64,000 nucleotides of DNA from Pigmentiphaga litoralis (GCF_014651835.1 NZ_BMXQ01000002.1:124001-188000), one strand, 5' to 3'. Positions 18,283 to 28,096 are shown, counted from the first letter of the stretch. A program made the numbers and translations. The notes: generated by a model from the sequence alone, not told the origin.

Positions 18283-19109
18283 CAGTGCACTGCAGGTTGT
18301 TGGATCGGCATGACGTGCGCGGCGGCAGGAGCCGACGCAGAAGCCCCGGCTGCCGCCTCCGCATGCGTTTCCCCCAGGTACGCCGTCTGCACCAGCGGAT
18401 CGGCACGGATGGCTTCGGGCGTGCCCTTGGCAATCACGCTGCCGTTCACCATGACGGTGATCACGTCCGACACGCGGAACACCGCGTCCATGTCATGCTC
18501 GACCAGCAGGATGGCGTGATCGGCTTTCAACGAGTGCAGCAGGGCCAGCATGCGTTCGGTTTCTTCGGCGCCCATGCCGGCCAGGGGCTCATCCAGCAGC
18601 AGCACCTTGGGCCGCAGGGCCAGGCACATGGCGATTTCCAGCTGGCGTTTCTGACCGTGCGACAACAAGCCGGCGGGCCGGTCGGCGACCCCGTCCAGTC
18701 CGGCCAGCCGCAGGGCATCGGCCGCGATCGCCGACGAATCCGGGCAGGTCGATGCCCGCGACCACCAGTTCCAGAAGCGTTGATACCCCCCCTGCGCCGA
18801 CAGCCGCGCGTTTTCGAACACGCTGAACTGCGGGAAGATGGTGGTGCGCTGGTAGCTGCGGCCCAGGCCCGCGCGGGCGCGGTCGGGCTGGGTGGCGCGC
18901 GTCACGTCGCGGCCGCCCAGGTGGATGGTGCCCGACGTGGGCGGGATCTCGCCCGACAGCACGTGCACCAGGGTCGATTTGCCGGCGCCGTTGGTGCCGA
19001 TGACGGCATGCACCTGGCCGCGTTGCAGGGTCAGCGACACGTCATTGACCGCCGTCAGCCCGCCAAAGCGGCGCGTGATGTTGTCGGCCTGGACAAGGAT
19101 GTCAGTCAT
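18282..19109 (-). CDS. livG: Branched-chain-type ABC transporter ATP-binding protein (LivG-like)
   Basis: The 275-residue ATPase has Walker A GTNGAGKSTLVHVLSG, a signature variant LSHGQKRQLEIAMCLA and Walker B VLLLDEPLAGMG. The LSHG signature is common in LivG proteins. Its start overlaps the livM stop in ATGA and its stop overlaps the livF start. An Ala-rich tail (AAAGASASAPAAAH) follows the usual LivG C terminus. Confidence 0.93.
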
Positions 19110-20152
19110 GGTCGGGTCCCCTTGTTGAAGCGTGCGCCAAGCTGTGCCGGCAGGCCGATCACGCCCTTGGGCAGCAATGCGACCAGCACGATGATGGCCA
19201 GCCCCAGGCTCAGGTTCCAGTGGCTGGCGAAGTCGCCAAAGATTTCCTGCGACTGGAAGACTTCCTGCAGCATCGTGAAGATGAAAGCGCCCAGCACCGC
19301 GCCGCGCAGGCTGCCCATGCCGCCCAGGATGATCATCAGCAGCACGGCGCCCGACTGGTGCCAGGACAGGAATTCCGGATTCACGAAGCCGTCTTTCAGG
19401 GCGAACAGAAAGCCCGCCAGACCGGCCAGGGTGCCCGACACCACGAAGGCAGTCAGCTTGTACGGAAAGGTCGAAAAGCCCGCCGCACGCATGCGCTGTT
19501 CATTGACGCGGATACCGGCCAGCGCGTGGCCAAAGCGTGACTTGAGCAGCATGGCCAGGAAGGCATAGGTCAGCACCAGGGCGCCCAGCACGAAGTAGTA
19601 GAAGGTGCCGCCGTCTTCCAGGCTAAAGGGCGCCCAGCCGCCAAACTCCACCAGCGGCTTGAAGTACAGGTAGATGCCGTCGCTGCCGCGGCCGATCTTG
19701 GTGTCGTGAAACACGAAGTAGGCCATTTGCGAAAAGGCCAGCGTCACCATGATGAAGTAGATGCCCTTGGTGCGCAGCGACAGCGCGCCGGTCACCAGGG
19801 CATACAGCGCGGTGGCCAGCAAGGCGGCCGGCAGCAGGAAGAACAGCGACACCGGCCCGGCCTGTGGCGTCAGCAGCGCGGCGGTATAGGCCGCGATGCC
19901 GAAGAAGGCGGCGTGCCCGAAGCACACCAGGCCGGTCTGGCCCACCAGCAGTTCCAGGCTGAGCGCGAACACCGCGTAGATCATGATCTTGATGACCAGG
20001 CCCGTGTAGTAGCTGTCGCCAAACATCGGGAACACGGCCAGCAGCACCAGCGCCGCGACCAGCGGCACGGCGCGAGTCAGGGAACCGGAACGGTTTTGCG
20101 GCAGGTCCGCCGGCAAGGCCGCGGGCAAGGCGTGGGTAGTTGCGTTTTGCAT
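19106..20152 (-). CDS. livM: Branched-chain-type ABC transporter permease (LivM-like)
   Basis: The 348-residue protein has about nine hydrophobic segments and LivM features: LELLVGQTGLVCFGHAAFFG, the ALRTKGIYFIMVTLAFSQM region (SLRTKGIYFIM) and AFVVSGTLAGLAGFL with MIILGGMGSLRGAVLG. The ATG at 20152 is preferred because the upstream in-frame extension is not LivM-like and would overlap livH. The livH stop is 4 bases upstream. Confidence 0.92.
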   Translation of the reverse strand: MQNATTHALPAALPADLPQNRSGSLTRAVPLVAALVLLAVFPMFGDSYYTGLVIKIMIYAVFALSLELLVGQTGLVCFGHAAFFGIAAYTAALLTPQAGPVSLFFLLPAALLATALYALVTGALSLRTKGIYFIMVTLAFSQMAYFVFHDTKIGRGSDGIYLYFKPLVEFGGWAPFSLEDGGTFYYFVLGALVLTYAFLAMLLKSRFGHALAGIRVNEQRMRAAGFSTFPYKLTAFVVSGTLAGLAGFLFALKDGFVNPEFLSWHQSGAVLLMIILGGMGSLRGAVLGAFIFTMLQEVFQSQEIFGDFASHWNLSLGLAIIVLVALLPKGVIGLPAQLGARFNKGTRP

Positions 20153-20156
20153 GGAA

Positions 20157-21038
20157 TCAGCCTTGCTTGAACAAGCCTTCGGGTTTGTACAAAAGGATGG
20201 CGGCCATGAGCACATACACCGCCACGCCGGCCGCTTCCGCGAACAGCACCTTGCCGAAGGTATCGACGAAGCCCACCAGAAGCGCGGCCAGGAATGCGCC
20301 GCGGATCGACCCGATGCCGCCGATCACCACCACCACGAAGCAGATGATCAGCACATGGTTGCCCATGCCCGGATACACCGACGACATGGGCGCGGCCAGC
20401 ATGCCGGCCAGGGCCGCGAGCACCACGCCGACCGCGAACACGATGCGGTACAGGCGCTTGATGTTGATGCCCAGCGAGGTAATCATTTCGCGGTTGCTGG
20501 CGCCGGCGCGCACCATCATGCCCAGCCGCGTGCGGGCGATCAGGACGTACAGCAGCAAGGCCACGCCGATACAGACGGCCGAAATGAACAGCCGGTAGAC
20601 CGGGTAGGTCATGACGTCGCCCAGCTGCACCGTGCCGGCCAGCCAGTCGGGCACCTTGACGCCGTGCACATCGTTGCCGACCAGGATGCTGCGCAACTCT
20701 TCGAAGACCAGGATCAGGCCGTAGGTCATGAGGACCTGCTGCAGGTGATCCCGGTCGTACAGGTAACTGAAGAAGGCCCACTCGAGCAGATAGCCGAGCA
20801 CCGCCGAAAGAAGCAGACCGAACACCAGCGTCGTGAAGAAGCCGCCGCCCACCGCGCCCTGGACGAGCGGGGACAGCGCGAACGCCATGTAGGCGCCGAT
20901 CATGTAGAAGCTGCCGTGCGCGAGATTGATCACGCCCATGACGCCGAAGATCAGCGTCAGCCCGCTGGCGACAAGGAACAGCAGCAGTCCGTACTGGACC
21001 GCATTGAGACACTGGATCAGAAAGATCGATACATCCAT
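20157..21038 (-). CDS. livH: Branched-chain-type ABC transporter permease (LivH-like)
   Basis: The membrane protein starts MDVSIFLIQCLNAVQYGLLL and has the LivH motif GLTLIFGVMGVINLAHGSFY near residue 25 and VVVIGGIGSIRGAF near the end. The start at 21038 (293 residues) matches family starts better than an upstream ATG at 21092, although the ribosome site is weak in both cases. It pairs with LivM as the transporter channel. Confidence 0.9.
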   Translation of the reverse strand: MDVSIFLIQCLNAVQYGLLLFLVASGLTLIFGVMGVINLAHGSFYMIGAYMAFALSPLVQGAVGGGFFTTLVFGLLLSAVLGYLLEWAFFSYLYDRDHLQQVLMTYGLILVFEELRSILVGNDVHGVKVPDWLAGTVQLGDVMTYPVYRLFISAVCIGVALLLYVLIARTRLGMMVRAGASNREMITSLGINIKRLYRIVFAVGVVLAALAGMLAAPMSSVYPGMGNHVLIICFVVVVIGGIGSIRGAFLAALLVGFVDTFGKVLFAEAAGVAVYVLMAAILLYKPEGLFKQG

Positions 21039-21169
21039 GGTGAGTCCATTGCACGGGCGCGCGAACGCGACCCTGGCTGTCGGGCCCGGCATGCACCGCC
21101 ACGCATCACATCACGCGGCGGCGCACGCCAGGTCTGGCGGATCGTGCTACAGGGATCGTGCCAAGGGCA

Positions 21170-22339
21170 TCAGAGACGGCAGCCGCGGCCCGGATCGGCC
21201 AGGCCCTTCACCGCCACGCCCACCAGCTTGTTTTCCATGCCATCGACCTGGCGCAGGTACATGTCCTGCACCGGGTTGCCGGCCTTGGACAGGCTGAACG
21301 GGCCGCGCGGGCTGTCGATCCTGGCCACACGGATCGCCGAGCGCAGGTCTGCCTTCTTGGTGAAGTCACCCTTCACGGCCTTCAGGCCGGCGCCGTACAT
21401 CTGCGCCGCATCGTAGCCCTGTACCGCGTACACATCGGGCTGCATCTTGAAGGACTTGGCATAGGCCGTGCGGAACGAGGTGTCGCGCGCGGTGTTCAGG
21501 CCATCGGCGTAGTGCAGCGTGGTGAACAGGCCTTGCGCGGTGGCGCCCTGGGCCTGCAACGTGCCGTCGGTCAGGAAGCCCGCGCCGTACAGCGTGGACG
21601 TCTTGCCCAGGCCGCTGGCCGCGTAGTCCTGCACGAACTTGACGGCGCCGCCGCCGGCAAAGAAAACATAGACCGCATCGGGCTTGAGCGAGGCGATCTC
21701 AGTCAGCAGCGACTGGAATTCCACGTTGGGGAAGGGCACGTTCAGATCACGCAACACCTTGCCGCCGCCTTTCTCGAAACCTTCCTTGAAGCCGCCCACC
21801 GACTCGTCGCCCGCCGCGTACTTCCAGGTCACGGTCACCGCCGTCTTCTTGCCCTTTTCGGCGGCGACCTTGCCCATGGCAAAGCCCGGCTGCCAGTTCG
21901 AGAACGAGCTGCGGAACACACCCGGGCCGCACATCGGGCCGGTGATCGCATCGGCGCCGGCATTCGGCACGATCAGCGTCACGTCGTTGTCTTTGGCCGC
22001 CTTGGTCAGCGCCATGGCCACGCCGGAGTGCACGGTGCCGACCAGCAGGTCGACCTTGTCGCGCTTGATCAGGCGGTCGGCGTTGGCGGTGGCCTTGGCC
22101 GGGTCCGATTCGTCGTCCACCTTGAAGTACTGCACTTCACGGCCCGATAGCTTGCCGCCTTGTTCCTCGACATACAGCTTGAAGCCGTTTTCGATGGCGG
22201 TGCCCAGCGCGGCATAGGTGCCGCTGTAGGGCAGCATGAAGCCGACCTTGATCTTTTCCTGGGCCTGGGCGCCCAGTGCGATCAGGCTGAGGGTGGCGCA
22301 GGCCGAAGCCTGCAGTACAGCGTGGCGCAACGAAGTCAT
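21170..22339 (-). CDS. ABC transporter periplasmic substrate-binding protein (LivK-like)
   Basis: The 389-residue protein has a signal peptide (LIALGAQAQEK) and then KVGFMLPYSGTYAALGTAIENG, the start of type-I periplasmic binding proteins. The TVHSGVAMALTKAA and YDAAQMYGAGLKAV regions also fit. The ATG at 22339 is chosen because GGAGACAC lies just upstream and gives a proper signal peptide. It heads the livK-H-M-G-F unit and probably binds benzoate or a similar aromatic acid, by its place in the box cluster. Confidence 0.9.
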   Translation of the reverse strand: MTSLRHAVLQASACATLSLIALGAQAQEKIKVGFMLPYSGTYAALGTAIENGFKLYVEEQGGKLSGREVQYFKVDDESDPAKATANADRLIKRDKVDLLVGTVHSGVAMALTKAAKDNDVTLIVPNAGADAITGPMCGPGVFRSSFSNWQPGFAMGKVAAEKGKKTAVTVTWKYAAGDESVGGFKEGFEKGGGKVLRDLNVPFPNVEFQSLLTEIASLKPDAVYVFFAGGGAVKFVQDYAASGLGKTSTLYGAGFLTDGTLQAQGATAQGLFTTLHYADGLNTARDTSFRTAYAKSFKMQPDVYAVQGYDAAQMYGAGLKAVKGDFTKKADLRSAIRVARIDSPRGPFSLSKAGNPVQDMYLRQVDGMENKLVGVAVKGLADPGRGCRL

Positions 22340-22358
22340 GGTGTGTCTCCTGAGTGAC

Positions 22359-23171
22359 TTATGTGTGCTGCAATTGGGCTTGTAGAAAGCCTTTGAGTTG
22401 TTTTGCCAGCTCGACAGGCTGATCTTTGTGGGGAGAATGCCGGCAATCGTCAAGGATGGCCAGTAGGGTTTGCGGGGTACGCCGACGGATGATGCGCACC
22501 TGGTCGAGGGTGCCGTATTCATCATCGACCCCCTGCACGGCCAGGACCGGGCAGGTAATGCGCGGCAGCAGGCTTTCGATGCTCCACGCGCGAAAGGCGG
22601 GCGACAGCCACACGTCGTTCCAGCCCCAGAAGGCCGAGTCGGGCGACGCGTGATAGCGGGCCAGGCGGCGCGGCAGGTCGGTGTTCAGATAGGCTTCGCG
22701 GGCCGCGGCAATGCTCTGGATCGCCACGTCTTCGACCGTGACATGCGGCGCCAGCACGATCAGCGACGACAGCGAGTCCGGATACAGCGCCGCATAGATC
22801 AGGGCGATTGATGCGCCATCGCTATGACCGAGGATGACAGGCCGGTCGCGCTTGGCATCGATGCCCACGCCGCGCAGCACGGCGGGCAGCGCATCGCGGG
22901 CCTGCTCGAACAGGAATTCGGGCGTCCAGCGCTCCGCATCCGGACGCGGCGTCGACTTGCCGTAGCCATACCGCGAGAACACCAGGCCACGCATGCCGAG
23001 CGCGCTGCACACTTCAGATGGCCAGTCCTTCCACATCGACACCGAGCCAAGACCTTCGTGCAGGAACACGATGACGGGCGCATTGGCGCGCTCGCCATGC
23101 ACCCACCGGTATTCGATGCGGTAGTCGCGCTCGCCGTGGCGGATGTCCACGAACGACGAGGGGGCGCTCAC
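22359..23171 (-). CDS. Alpha/beta-fold hydrolase of the box cluster
   Basis: The 270-residue protein has the alpha/beta hydrolase oxyanion region VFLHEGLGSVSMWKDW, nucleophile motif GHSDGAS (Ser) and a C-terminal catalytic His in DDCRHSPHKDQP. It starts with GTG overlapping the bclA stop (GTGA), so it is coupled to the ligase. Hydrolases at this place in box clusters may release stalled CoA thioesters or hydrolyse an ester precursor of benzoate; this is inference. Confidence 0.85.
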   Translation of the reverse strand: MSAPSSFVDIRHGERDYRIEYRWVHGERANAPVIVFLHEGLGSVSMWKDWPSEVCSALGMRGLVFSRYGYGKSTPRPDAERWTPEFLFEQARDALPAVLRGVGIDAKRDRPVILGHSDGASIALIYAALYPDSLSSLIVLAPHVTVEDVAIQSIAAAREAYLNTDLPRRLARYHASPDSAFWGWNDVWLSPAFRAWSIESLLPRITCPVLAVQGVDDEYGTLDQVRIIRRRTPQTLLAILDDCRHSPHKDQPVELAKQLKGFLQAQLQHT

Positions 23172-24796
23172 GCCGCGGCTCCCGGATGGGCGACGGCTTC
23201 CTGCGCCTGGCGCAGCTTGAAGCGCTGGATCTTGCCGGTGGCGGTCTTGGGCAGATCGGCGACGAATTCGATGTAGCGCGGGTACTTGAACGGCGCCAGG
23301 TGCGCCTTCACGAATTGCTTGAGCGTTTCCTGCATCGCGACGGACGGCTCATTGCCCTGGCACAGCACGACATAGGCCTTGGTCTTGACCAGGCCATCGC
23401 TGTCGGTCAGCCCGACCACCGCGGCTTCGAGCACGGCCGGATGCTGGGACAGCACGTTCTCGACTTCCACCGGCGATACATACAGGCCGCTGACCTTGAG
23501 CATGTCGTCGCTGCGGCCGGCGTAGGTGTAGTAGCCGTCGGCGTCGCGCAGGTATTTGTCGCCGCTTTTCAGCCAGTCGCCCAGGAAGGTCTGGCGGGTC
23601 TTTTCGCGGTTGTTCCAGTACATGACGGCAGCGCTGGGGCCGCGAATGTACAGGTCGCCGATTTCGCCATCGCCAACCGGCTTGCCATTCTCGTCACGCA
23701 GTTCGACCTCGTAGCCTTGCACGGGAAGGCCAGTGGTGCCGTAGCGCACCTTGCCGCTGTGGTTGGACAGGAAGATGTGCAGCATTTCGGTGGACCCGAT
23801 GCCGTCCAGGATCTCGCAGCCAAAGTGCTGCGTGAAACGGTCGCCGATGTCTTGCGGCAAGGCTTCGCCGGCAGACGCACAGACGCGCAAGGCGACGTCG
23901 CTGCGGGCCGGGATCGCGCTGTGCGCGAGCATGCTGGCGTACAGGGTGGGCACACCGAAAAAGAGGGTGGGTTGGTGATCGACGATGCGGGCGTAGGTGG
24001 CTGCCGGCGTGGGCCTTTCGGCCATCAGCACCGACGTGGCGCCGACCGACAGCGGGAAGGTCAGGCCGTTGCCGAGGCCATACGCAAAGAACAGCTTGGC
24101 AGCCGAAAAGGTGATGTCGTTTTCATTGATGCCAAGCACGGGCTTGGCATAGAGTTCGGCGGTGTACCAGAGGTTGCAGTGGCTGTGCACGACACCCTTG
24201 GGGCGGCCGGTGGAACCCGACGAATACAGCCAGAAGGCGATCTCATCGGCCAGCGTGCGGGCGGCCTGCGCGCGAGGGGCGGCGGCGGCCATGCAGGCTT
24301 CGAATTCATGTTGGGCAGGGCCCGCTGCGTTGCCCGCTGCCACGTCCTGGATATCCGCTACCGGCTGCGACACCACGATGTGTTCGACCTGGTGCGGACT
24401 CGACGCCATTGCCTGCTTCAGCGTGTCCAGCAGCGCGCCCGACACGAACGCGGCACGCGACCGGCTGTGCGCCAGGATGTAGGCATAGTCGTCGGCGGTC
24501 AGCAGCGTGTTGACGGCCACCGGCACCACACCCGCATACAGCGCACCCAGGAACACGACCGGCCAGTCGATGGTGTCGTGCATCAGCAGCAGCACGCGTT
24601 CTTCGCGGCGCACGCCCAGGTCGCGCAGCACGCCCGCAAACTGGCGAATGCGATCGGCCAGCTGGCGGTAGGTCAGGCGGCGCGTGTCGTCGATGAACGC
24701 CAGCTTGTCGCCGCGCCCGGCATTCAGGTCTAACAGGTAGCTCGCGAAGTTGAGGTCGCTGCTGGGTGGGGTGATCGTCACGATGGTCTCCTGCAT
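23168..24796 (-). CDS. bclA: Benzoate-CoA ligase
   Basis: BclA makes benzoyl-CoA from benzoate, ATP and CoA, the entry step of the box pathway. The 542-residue protein has the acyl-adenylate signature YSSGSTGRPKGVVHSH, the GIGSTEMLHIFLSN region, YTYAGRSDDMLKVSG and the C-terminal lysine loop KTATGKIQRFKLRQ. The start at 24796 gives MQETIVTITPP; an in-frame upstream extension would run into the aldehyde dehydrogenase gene and is not ligase-like. The ribosome site is weak. It lies between boxD and the hydrolase gene. Confidence 0.95.
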   Translation of the reverse strand: MQETIVTITPPSSDLNFASYLLDLNAGRGDKLAFIDDTRRLTYRQLADRIRQFAGVLRDLGVRREERVLLLMHDTIDWPVVFLGALYAGVVPVAVNTLLTADDYAYILAHSRSRAAFVSGALLDTLKQAMASSPHQVEHIVVSQPVADIQDVAAGNAAGPAQHEFEACMAAAAPRAQAARTLADEIAFWLYSSGSTGRPKGVVHSHCNLWYTAELYAKPVLGINENDITFSAAKLFFAYGLGNGLTFPLSVGATSVLMAERPTPAATYARIVDHQPTLFFGVPTLYASMLAHSAIPARSDVALRVCASAGEALPQDIGDRFTQHFGCEILDGIGSTEMLHIFLSNHSGKVRYGTTGLPVQGYEVELRDENGKPVGDGEIGDLYIRGPSAAVMYWNNREKTRQTFLGDWLKSGDKYLRDADGYYTYAGRSDDMLKVSGLYVSPVEVENVLSQHPAVLEAAVVGLTDSDGLVKTKAYVVLCQGNEPSVAMQETLKQFVKAHLAPFKYPRYIEFVADLPKTATGKIQRFKLRQAQEAVAHPGAAA

Positions 24797-24869
24797 GGCG
24801 CGTGGGCGGCTCTGACGGCTGCCTTCGCGCGTGGGATCAGTAGGTAAAGTCGGGTGGGCGGCTCGCGAA

Positions 24870-26459
24870 TCAGTTTCGCTCAGCAGAAGGCGAGGGCGCA
24901 TCAGCAGCCTTCGCCGGGAACAGCGCGGCCACGACATCCGGCGACGCCTGGATTGCCGCACGCCGCTGATACAGCCCCAGCGCGCGCAGCCCGCCCAGTT
25001 CTTCGCCGCCGCCCGCGCGGCCCGGGCCGCCATGCAACGACTGCGGCATGACATTGCCGTGGCCGGTCTGCACCTTGGCCACGTCCGGCGTGATCACATG
25101 CACGCGGCCGTGGCTGTCGGCCAGGTCCAGGGCGGTGGCGGCCAGATAGGCGGTGTCGGCGCTATACAGCGATGTCACCAGGGAACCGTGACCGCGGCGC
25201 GCCAGGTCTCTCGCATGCGCGGCGTCGCGATAGGGCATCAGCGTGGCCACCGGACCAAACACTTCCAGTTCGTGCACCACATCGTTGGCATCGGCATCGC
25301 GCGTGCCGAACAGGTGTGGGGCGACGCACGCCGCCACGGCCGGATCGGCATCGACCAGGGGCACGCCACTGCCGTCGAACAGCGTGTCGCACACGCCGCC
25401 CAGTTCGCGCAGGCCGGCCTGCACCGTGTCGTATTGCGGACGGCCGACCAGCGACCCCATCCGCACCGATTCATCGCGCGGATTGCCCACCGTGGTCTTG
25501 GCCAGCTTGGCGGCAATCGCCTGGGCGGTCTCGTCATACCAGGCCTGCGGCACCAGGATGCGGCGGATGGCCGTGCACTTCTGGCCGGATTTGACCGTCA
25601 TTTCGCGGACGACTTCGCGCACCAGGGCGTCAAACGCTTCGGTGCCCGGCGCGGCATCAGGGCCCAGAATGGCGCTGTTCAAGCTATCGGTTTCGGCGTT
25701 CAGACGGACGGATCTATCGGCAAACGCGGCATGGCGGCGCAGTACCGACGCGGTGGCCGCCGACCCGGTAAACGACACCACGTCGAAGGGCGCCAGCGGA
25801 TCCAGCAAGCCGTCCGAACTGCCGCACACGATCGACAGGGCGCCGTCGGGCAGCACCTTGGCGTCCGCAATGTCCTTGACCATTTCATGCGTGAGCCAGG
25901 CCGTGGCGGTGGCCGGCTTGACCACCAGCGGCACGCCTGCCAGCAGCGCCGGGGCGGCCTTTTCCAGGAAACCCCAGCTCGGGAAATTGAAGGCATTGAT
26001 CAACAAGGCCAGGCCGCGCGTGGGCACCATGACGTGCTGCGACTGGAAGGCCTTGTCTTTGGCGAGCGACACCGCGTCACCCTCGGCACGCGCATTGTGC
26101 TGGCCCAGTGCGGCGCCCGCCTTGGCGAAATAGTTCAGGGTGTAGAGCCCGCCGTCGATGTCCACGGCCGAATCGTTCTTGACCGTACCTGAGTTCTGCA
26201 GGGAAATGTCGTAGTACTTGTCACGATGCTGCTGCAGCACCGCGGCCACGTCGGCCAGCAGCCTGGCGCGCTGGGCGTGGGTCAGGGCGCGCAAGGCGGG
26301 GCCGCCGGTCTCGCGGGCGTAGCGGTAGGCCGCGGCCAGGTCGATGCCGGCCGACGACACGCGCGCCAGTTCGTTGCCCAGCACGGCGTCGCGCAGGGCG
26401 ATGCCATCTCCGTGACCGGCGATCCACTGTCCGCCAACATGGTTTTTCAAGAGGTCCAC
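24870..26459 (-). CDS. boxD: 3,4-dehydroadipyl-CoA semialdehyde dehydrogenase
   Basis: BoxD oxidises the ring-opened aldehyde from BoxC to 3,4-dehydroadipyl-CoA with NADP. The 529-residue aldehyde dehydrogenase has the cofactor loop FTGSAATASVLRRH, the glutamate region LNAETDSLNSAI and catalytic Cys in GQKCTAIRRIL. The N terminus KNHVGGQWIAG and NSGTVKNDSAVDIDGG is typical of BoxD/PaaZ-type enzymes. It starts with GTG behind AAGGA. It sits in the minus-strand arm with bclA and the DUF4863 gene. Confidence 0.93.
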   Translation of the reverse strand: MDLLKNHVGGQWIAGHGDGIALRDAVLGNELARVSSAGIDLAAAYRYARETGGPALRALTHAQRARLLADVAAVLQQHRDKYYDISLQNSGTVKNDSAVDIDGGLYTLNYFAKAGAALGQHNARAEGDAVSLAKDKAFQSQHVMVPTRGLALLINAFNFPSWGFLEKAAPALLAGVPLVVKPATATAWLTHEMVKDIADAKVLPDGALSIVCGSSDGLLDPLAPFDVVSFTGSAATASVLRRHAAFADRSVRLNAETDSLNSAILGPDAAPGTEAFDALVREVVREMTVKSGQKCTAIRRILVPQAWYDETAQAIAAKLAKTTVGNPRDESVRMGSLVGRPQYDTVQAGLRELGGVCDTLFDGSGVPLVDADPAVAACVAPHLFGTRDADANDVVHELEVFGPVATLMPYRDAAHARDLARRGHGSLVTSLYSADTAYLAATALDLADSHGRVHVITPDVAKVQTGHGNVMPQSLHGGPGRAGGGEELGGLRALGLYQRRAAIQASPDVVAALFPAKAADAPSPSAERN

Positions 26460-26568
26460 GTGCTTCCTTTATCGGCCGGGCATCGCGCGTCGCGCCTGCC
26501 TGCCTTGTCGCTGGCGCCGTGGCGGGACGCGCGCAAGGGGGCGTCCGGCCAACGGCAACGGGTTCACA

Positions 26569-27036
26569 TCAGTTCCGGGTGAATTCGATGGCGCCTTGCG
26601 GCAGCAGGTACAGCACCAGGGCGCGGCCCTGGCTGACCGTCGGGCGGTGGGCGCTGCCGGGGGGATAGACACACCAGCCTGCGTGGCGGCCGTCGAAGCG
26701 GGCGTCGTCGTCGATCGGCATGATCAGATCGATCTCGCCATTCGGGTGCACGTGGTGGGGACCGGCAATGTCGTTCATGTCGACCACGTCGACCGAAAAT
26801 CCGTGCAGATCGTCATCGGCCTTGAAGATGCGGCCGTAGCGGATGCCGCCATGTTCGCGGTCGGCCAGCCAGCCTTCGTCCACGCCGCGTCGACAGGCTT
26901 GCGTAAGATGGCGGTAGGTGTCGCTTTGGGCGCCGTGCTCGGCATTCAGCCACGCATCCAGCGACGCATCGATGGAACGGCCCGCCAGCTGGGACGTGAC
27001 GTTCTGGATCAAGGTCCGAAATTCCTGCTGCGACAT
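26569..27036 (-). CDS. DUF4863 family protein of the box cluster
   Basis: The 155-residue protein is a conserved companion of aerobic benzoyl-CoA clusters. Its C-terminal half looks like a small cupin, with GPHHVHPNGEIDLIMPI (His/Glu metal-type ligands) and YPPGSAHRPTV. Biochemical function is unknown; a metal-bound sugar-like barrel could sense or modify a pathway compound. It is the first gene of the minus-strand arm, behind a good ribosome site (GGGAGACCCG), so it heads the bclA/transporter unit. Confidence 0.85.
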   Translation of the reverse strand: MSQQEFRTLIQNVTSQLAGRSIDASLDAWLNAEHGAQSDTYRHLTQACRRGVDEGWLADREHGGIRYGRIFKADDDLHGFSVDVVDMNDIAGPHHVHPNGEIDLIMPIDDDARFDGRHAGWCVYPPGSAHRPTVSQGRALVLYLLPQGAIEFTRN

Positions 27037-27087
27037 GCGGGTCTCCCTTATAAGCTGCTGGGGCGTCGCTTGTTGGTCGATGCCTTA

Positions 27088-27139
27088 TGCAGTATCTTGC
27101 TGGTGACTGCAAGGTAGCTTCGTGCGAAATGAGTGTCAA
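27088..27139 (-). promoter_or_regulatory. Promoter of the minus-strand box arm with TGCA elements
   Basis: On the minus strand, TTGACA (27139-27134) is spaced 17 bases from TACCTT (27116-27111), a plausible promoter for the DUF4863-boxD-bclA arm. TGCA elements at 27108-27111, touching the -10, and at 27088-27091 fit half-sites of BoxR/BzdR operators. The arms TATCTTGC and GCAAGGTA around 27093-27115 are near-palindromic. Confidence 0.5.
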
Positions 27140-27152
27140 GCAATATAATGCA
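27139..27152 (+). promoter_or_regulatory. boxR -10 element with BoxR-type operator
   Basis: The -10 TATAAT (27144-27149) lies inside AGCA-N6-TGCA (27139-27152), which matches the boxC operator TGCA-N6-TGCA at 11 of 14 positions. This is the spacing reported for BzdR/BoxR regulators, so BoxR probably represses its own gene. The -35 is weak. Confidence 0.6.
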
Positions 27153-27172
27153 TATATGGTGATTTCCCTGAC

Positions 27173-28096
27173 ATGTTGAACGCCAAACCTTCCGAACCCG
27201 ACGCTGCCTTGTCGGTGGTCCCGTCCGAGAAGAACCCGCTGCTCGAAGCGCTGGGTGAACGAGTACGTACACTGCGCGCCCGGCGCGGGCTGACCCGCAA
27301 GGCGGTGGCCCTGTCGGCCGACGTCTCCGAACGGCATCTGGCCAACCTGGAGTACGGGACCGGCAATGCGTCCATCCTGGTGCTGCAGCAGGTGGCCGGG
27401 GCCCTGCAATGCTCCATGTCCGAGCTGCTGGGCGACGTCACCACCAGTTCCCCCGAATGGCTGCTGATCCGCGAAATGCTGGAAAACCGCAGCGAAGCCG
27501 AACTGCGGCGGGTGCGGATCGGGATCTCGGAACTGCTGGGCGCCGGCACGCAGGATGACGCCCGCCACCGGCGGATCGCCCTGGTCGGGCTGCGCGGTGC
27601 GGGCAAGTCGACGCTGGGGCAGATGCTGGCCAATGACCTGGATGTGCCTTTCGTGGAGCTGAGCCGCGAAATCGAAAAATTTGCCGGCTGCAGCATCCGC
27701 GAGATCCATGATCTGTATGGCACCAATGCCTATCGCCGCTACGAGCGCCGGGCGCTGGAAGAGACGATCCAGATCCATGCCGACGTGGTGATCGCCACCC
27801 CCGGGGGTATCGTGTCGGATGCGGCCACCTTCAATCAGCTGCTCACGCACTGCACGACCGTGTGGCTCCAGGCTGCCCCCGAAGAACACATGGGACGCGT
27901 CACGGCCCAGGGCGATACGCGCCCCATGGCCGCCAGCACCGAAGCCATGGAAGACCTGCGCCGCATTCTTAGCGGGCGGTCGGCCTTCTATTCCAAGGCG
28001 GACCTGACCGTGGACACTACCGCGCAGACGCTGGAGCAGTCGTTCGCAACGCTGCGCACCCTGGTCCGGCAAGTGGCCGGCATGCCCCCCAGGTAA
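27173..28096 (+). CDS. boxR: BoxR transcriptional regulator (HTH plus shikimate-kinase-like domain)
   Basis: BoxR represses box genes and is relieved by benzoyl-CoA. The 307-residue protein has an N-terminal XRE-type helix-turn-helix (about residues 25-85, with RGLTRKAVALSADVSERHLA). A linker and a C-terminal domain like shikimate kinase follow, with Walker A GLRGAGKS (139-146) and the TPGGIV region. That architecture is specific to BzdR/BoxR. It lies between the two arms of the box cluster with a TATAAT -10 inside an operator-like site. Confidence 0.96.
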   Translation: MLNAKPSEPDAALSVVPSEKNPLLEALGERVRTLRARRGLTRKAVALSADVSERHLANLEYGTGNASILVLQQVAGALQCSMSELLGDVTTSSPEWLLIREMLENRSEAELRRVRIGISELLGAGTQDDARHRRIALVGLRGAGKSTLGQMLANDLDVPFVELSREIEKFAGCSIREIHDLYGTNAYRRYERRALEETIQIHADVVIATPGGIVSDAATFNQLLTHCTTVWLQAAPEEHMGRVTAQGDTRPMAASTEAMEDLRRILSGRSAFYSKADLTVDTTAQTLEQSFATLRTLVRQVAGMPPR

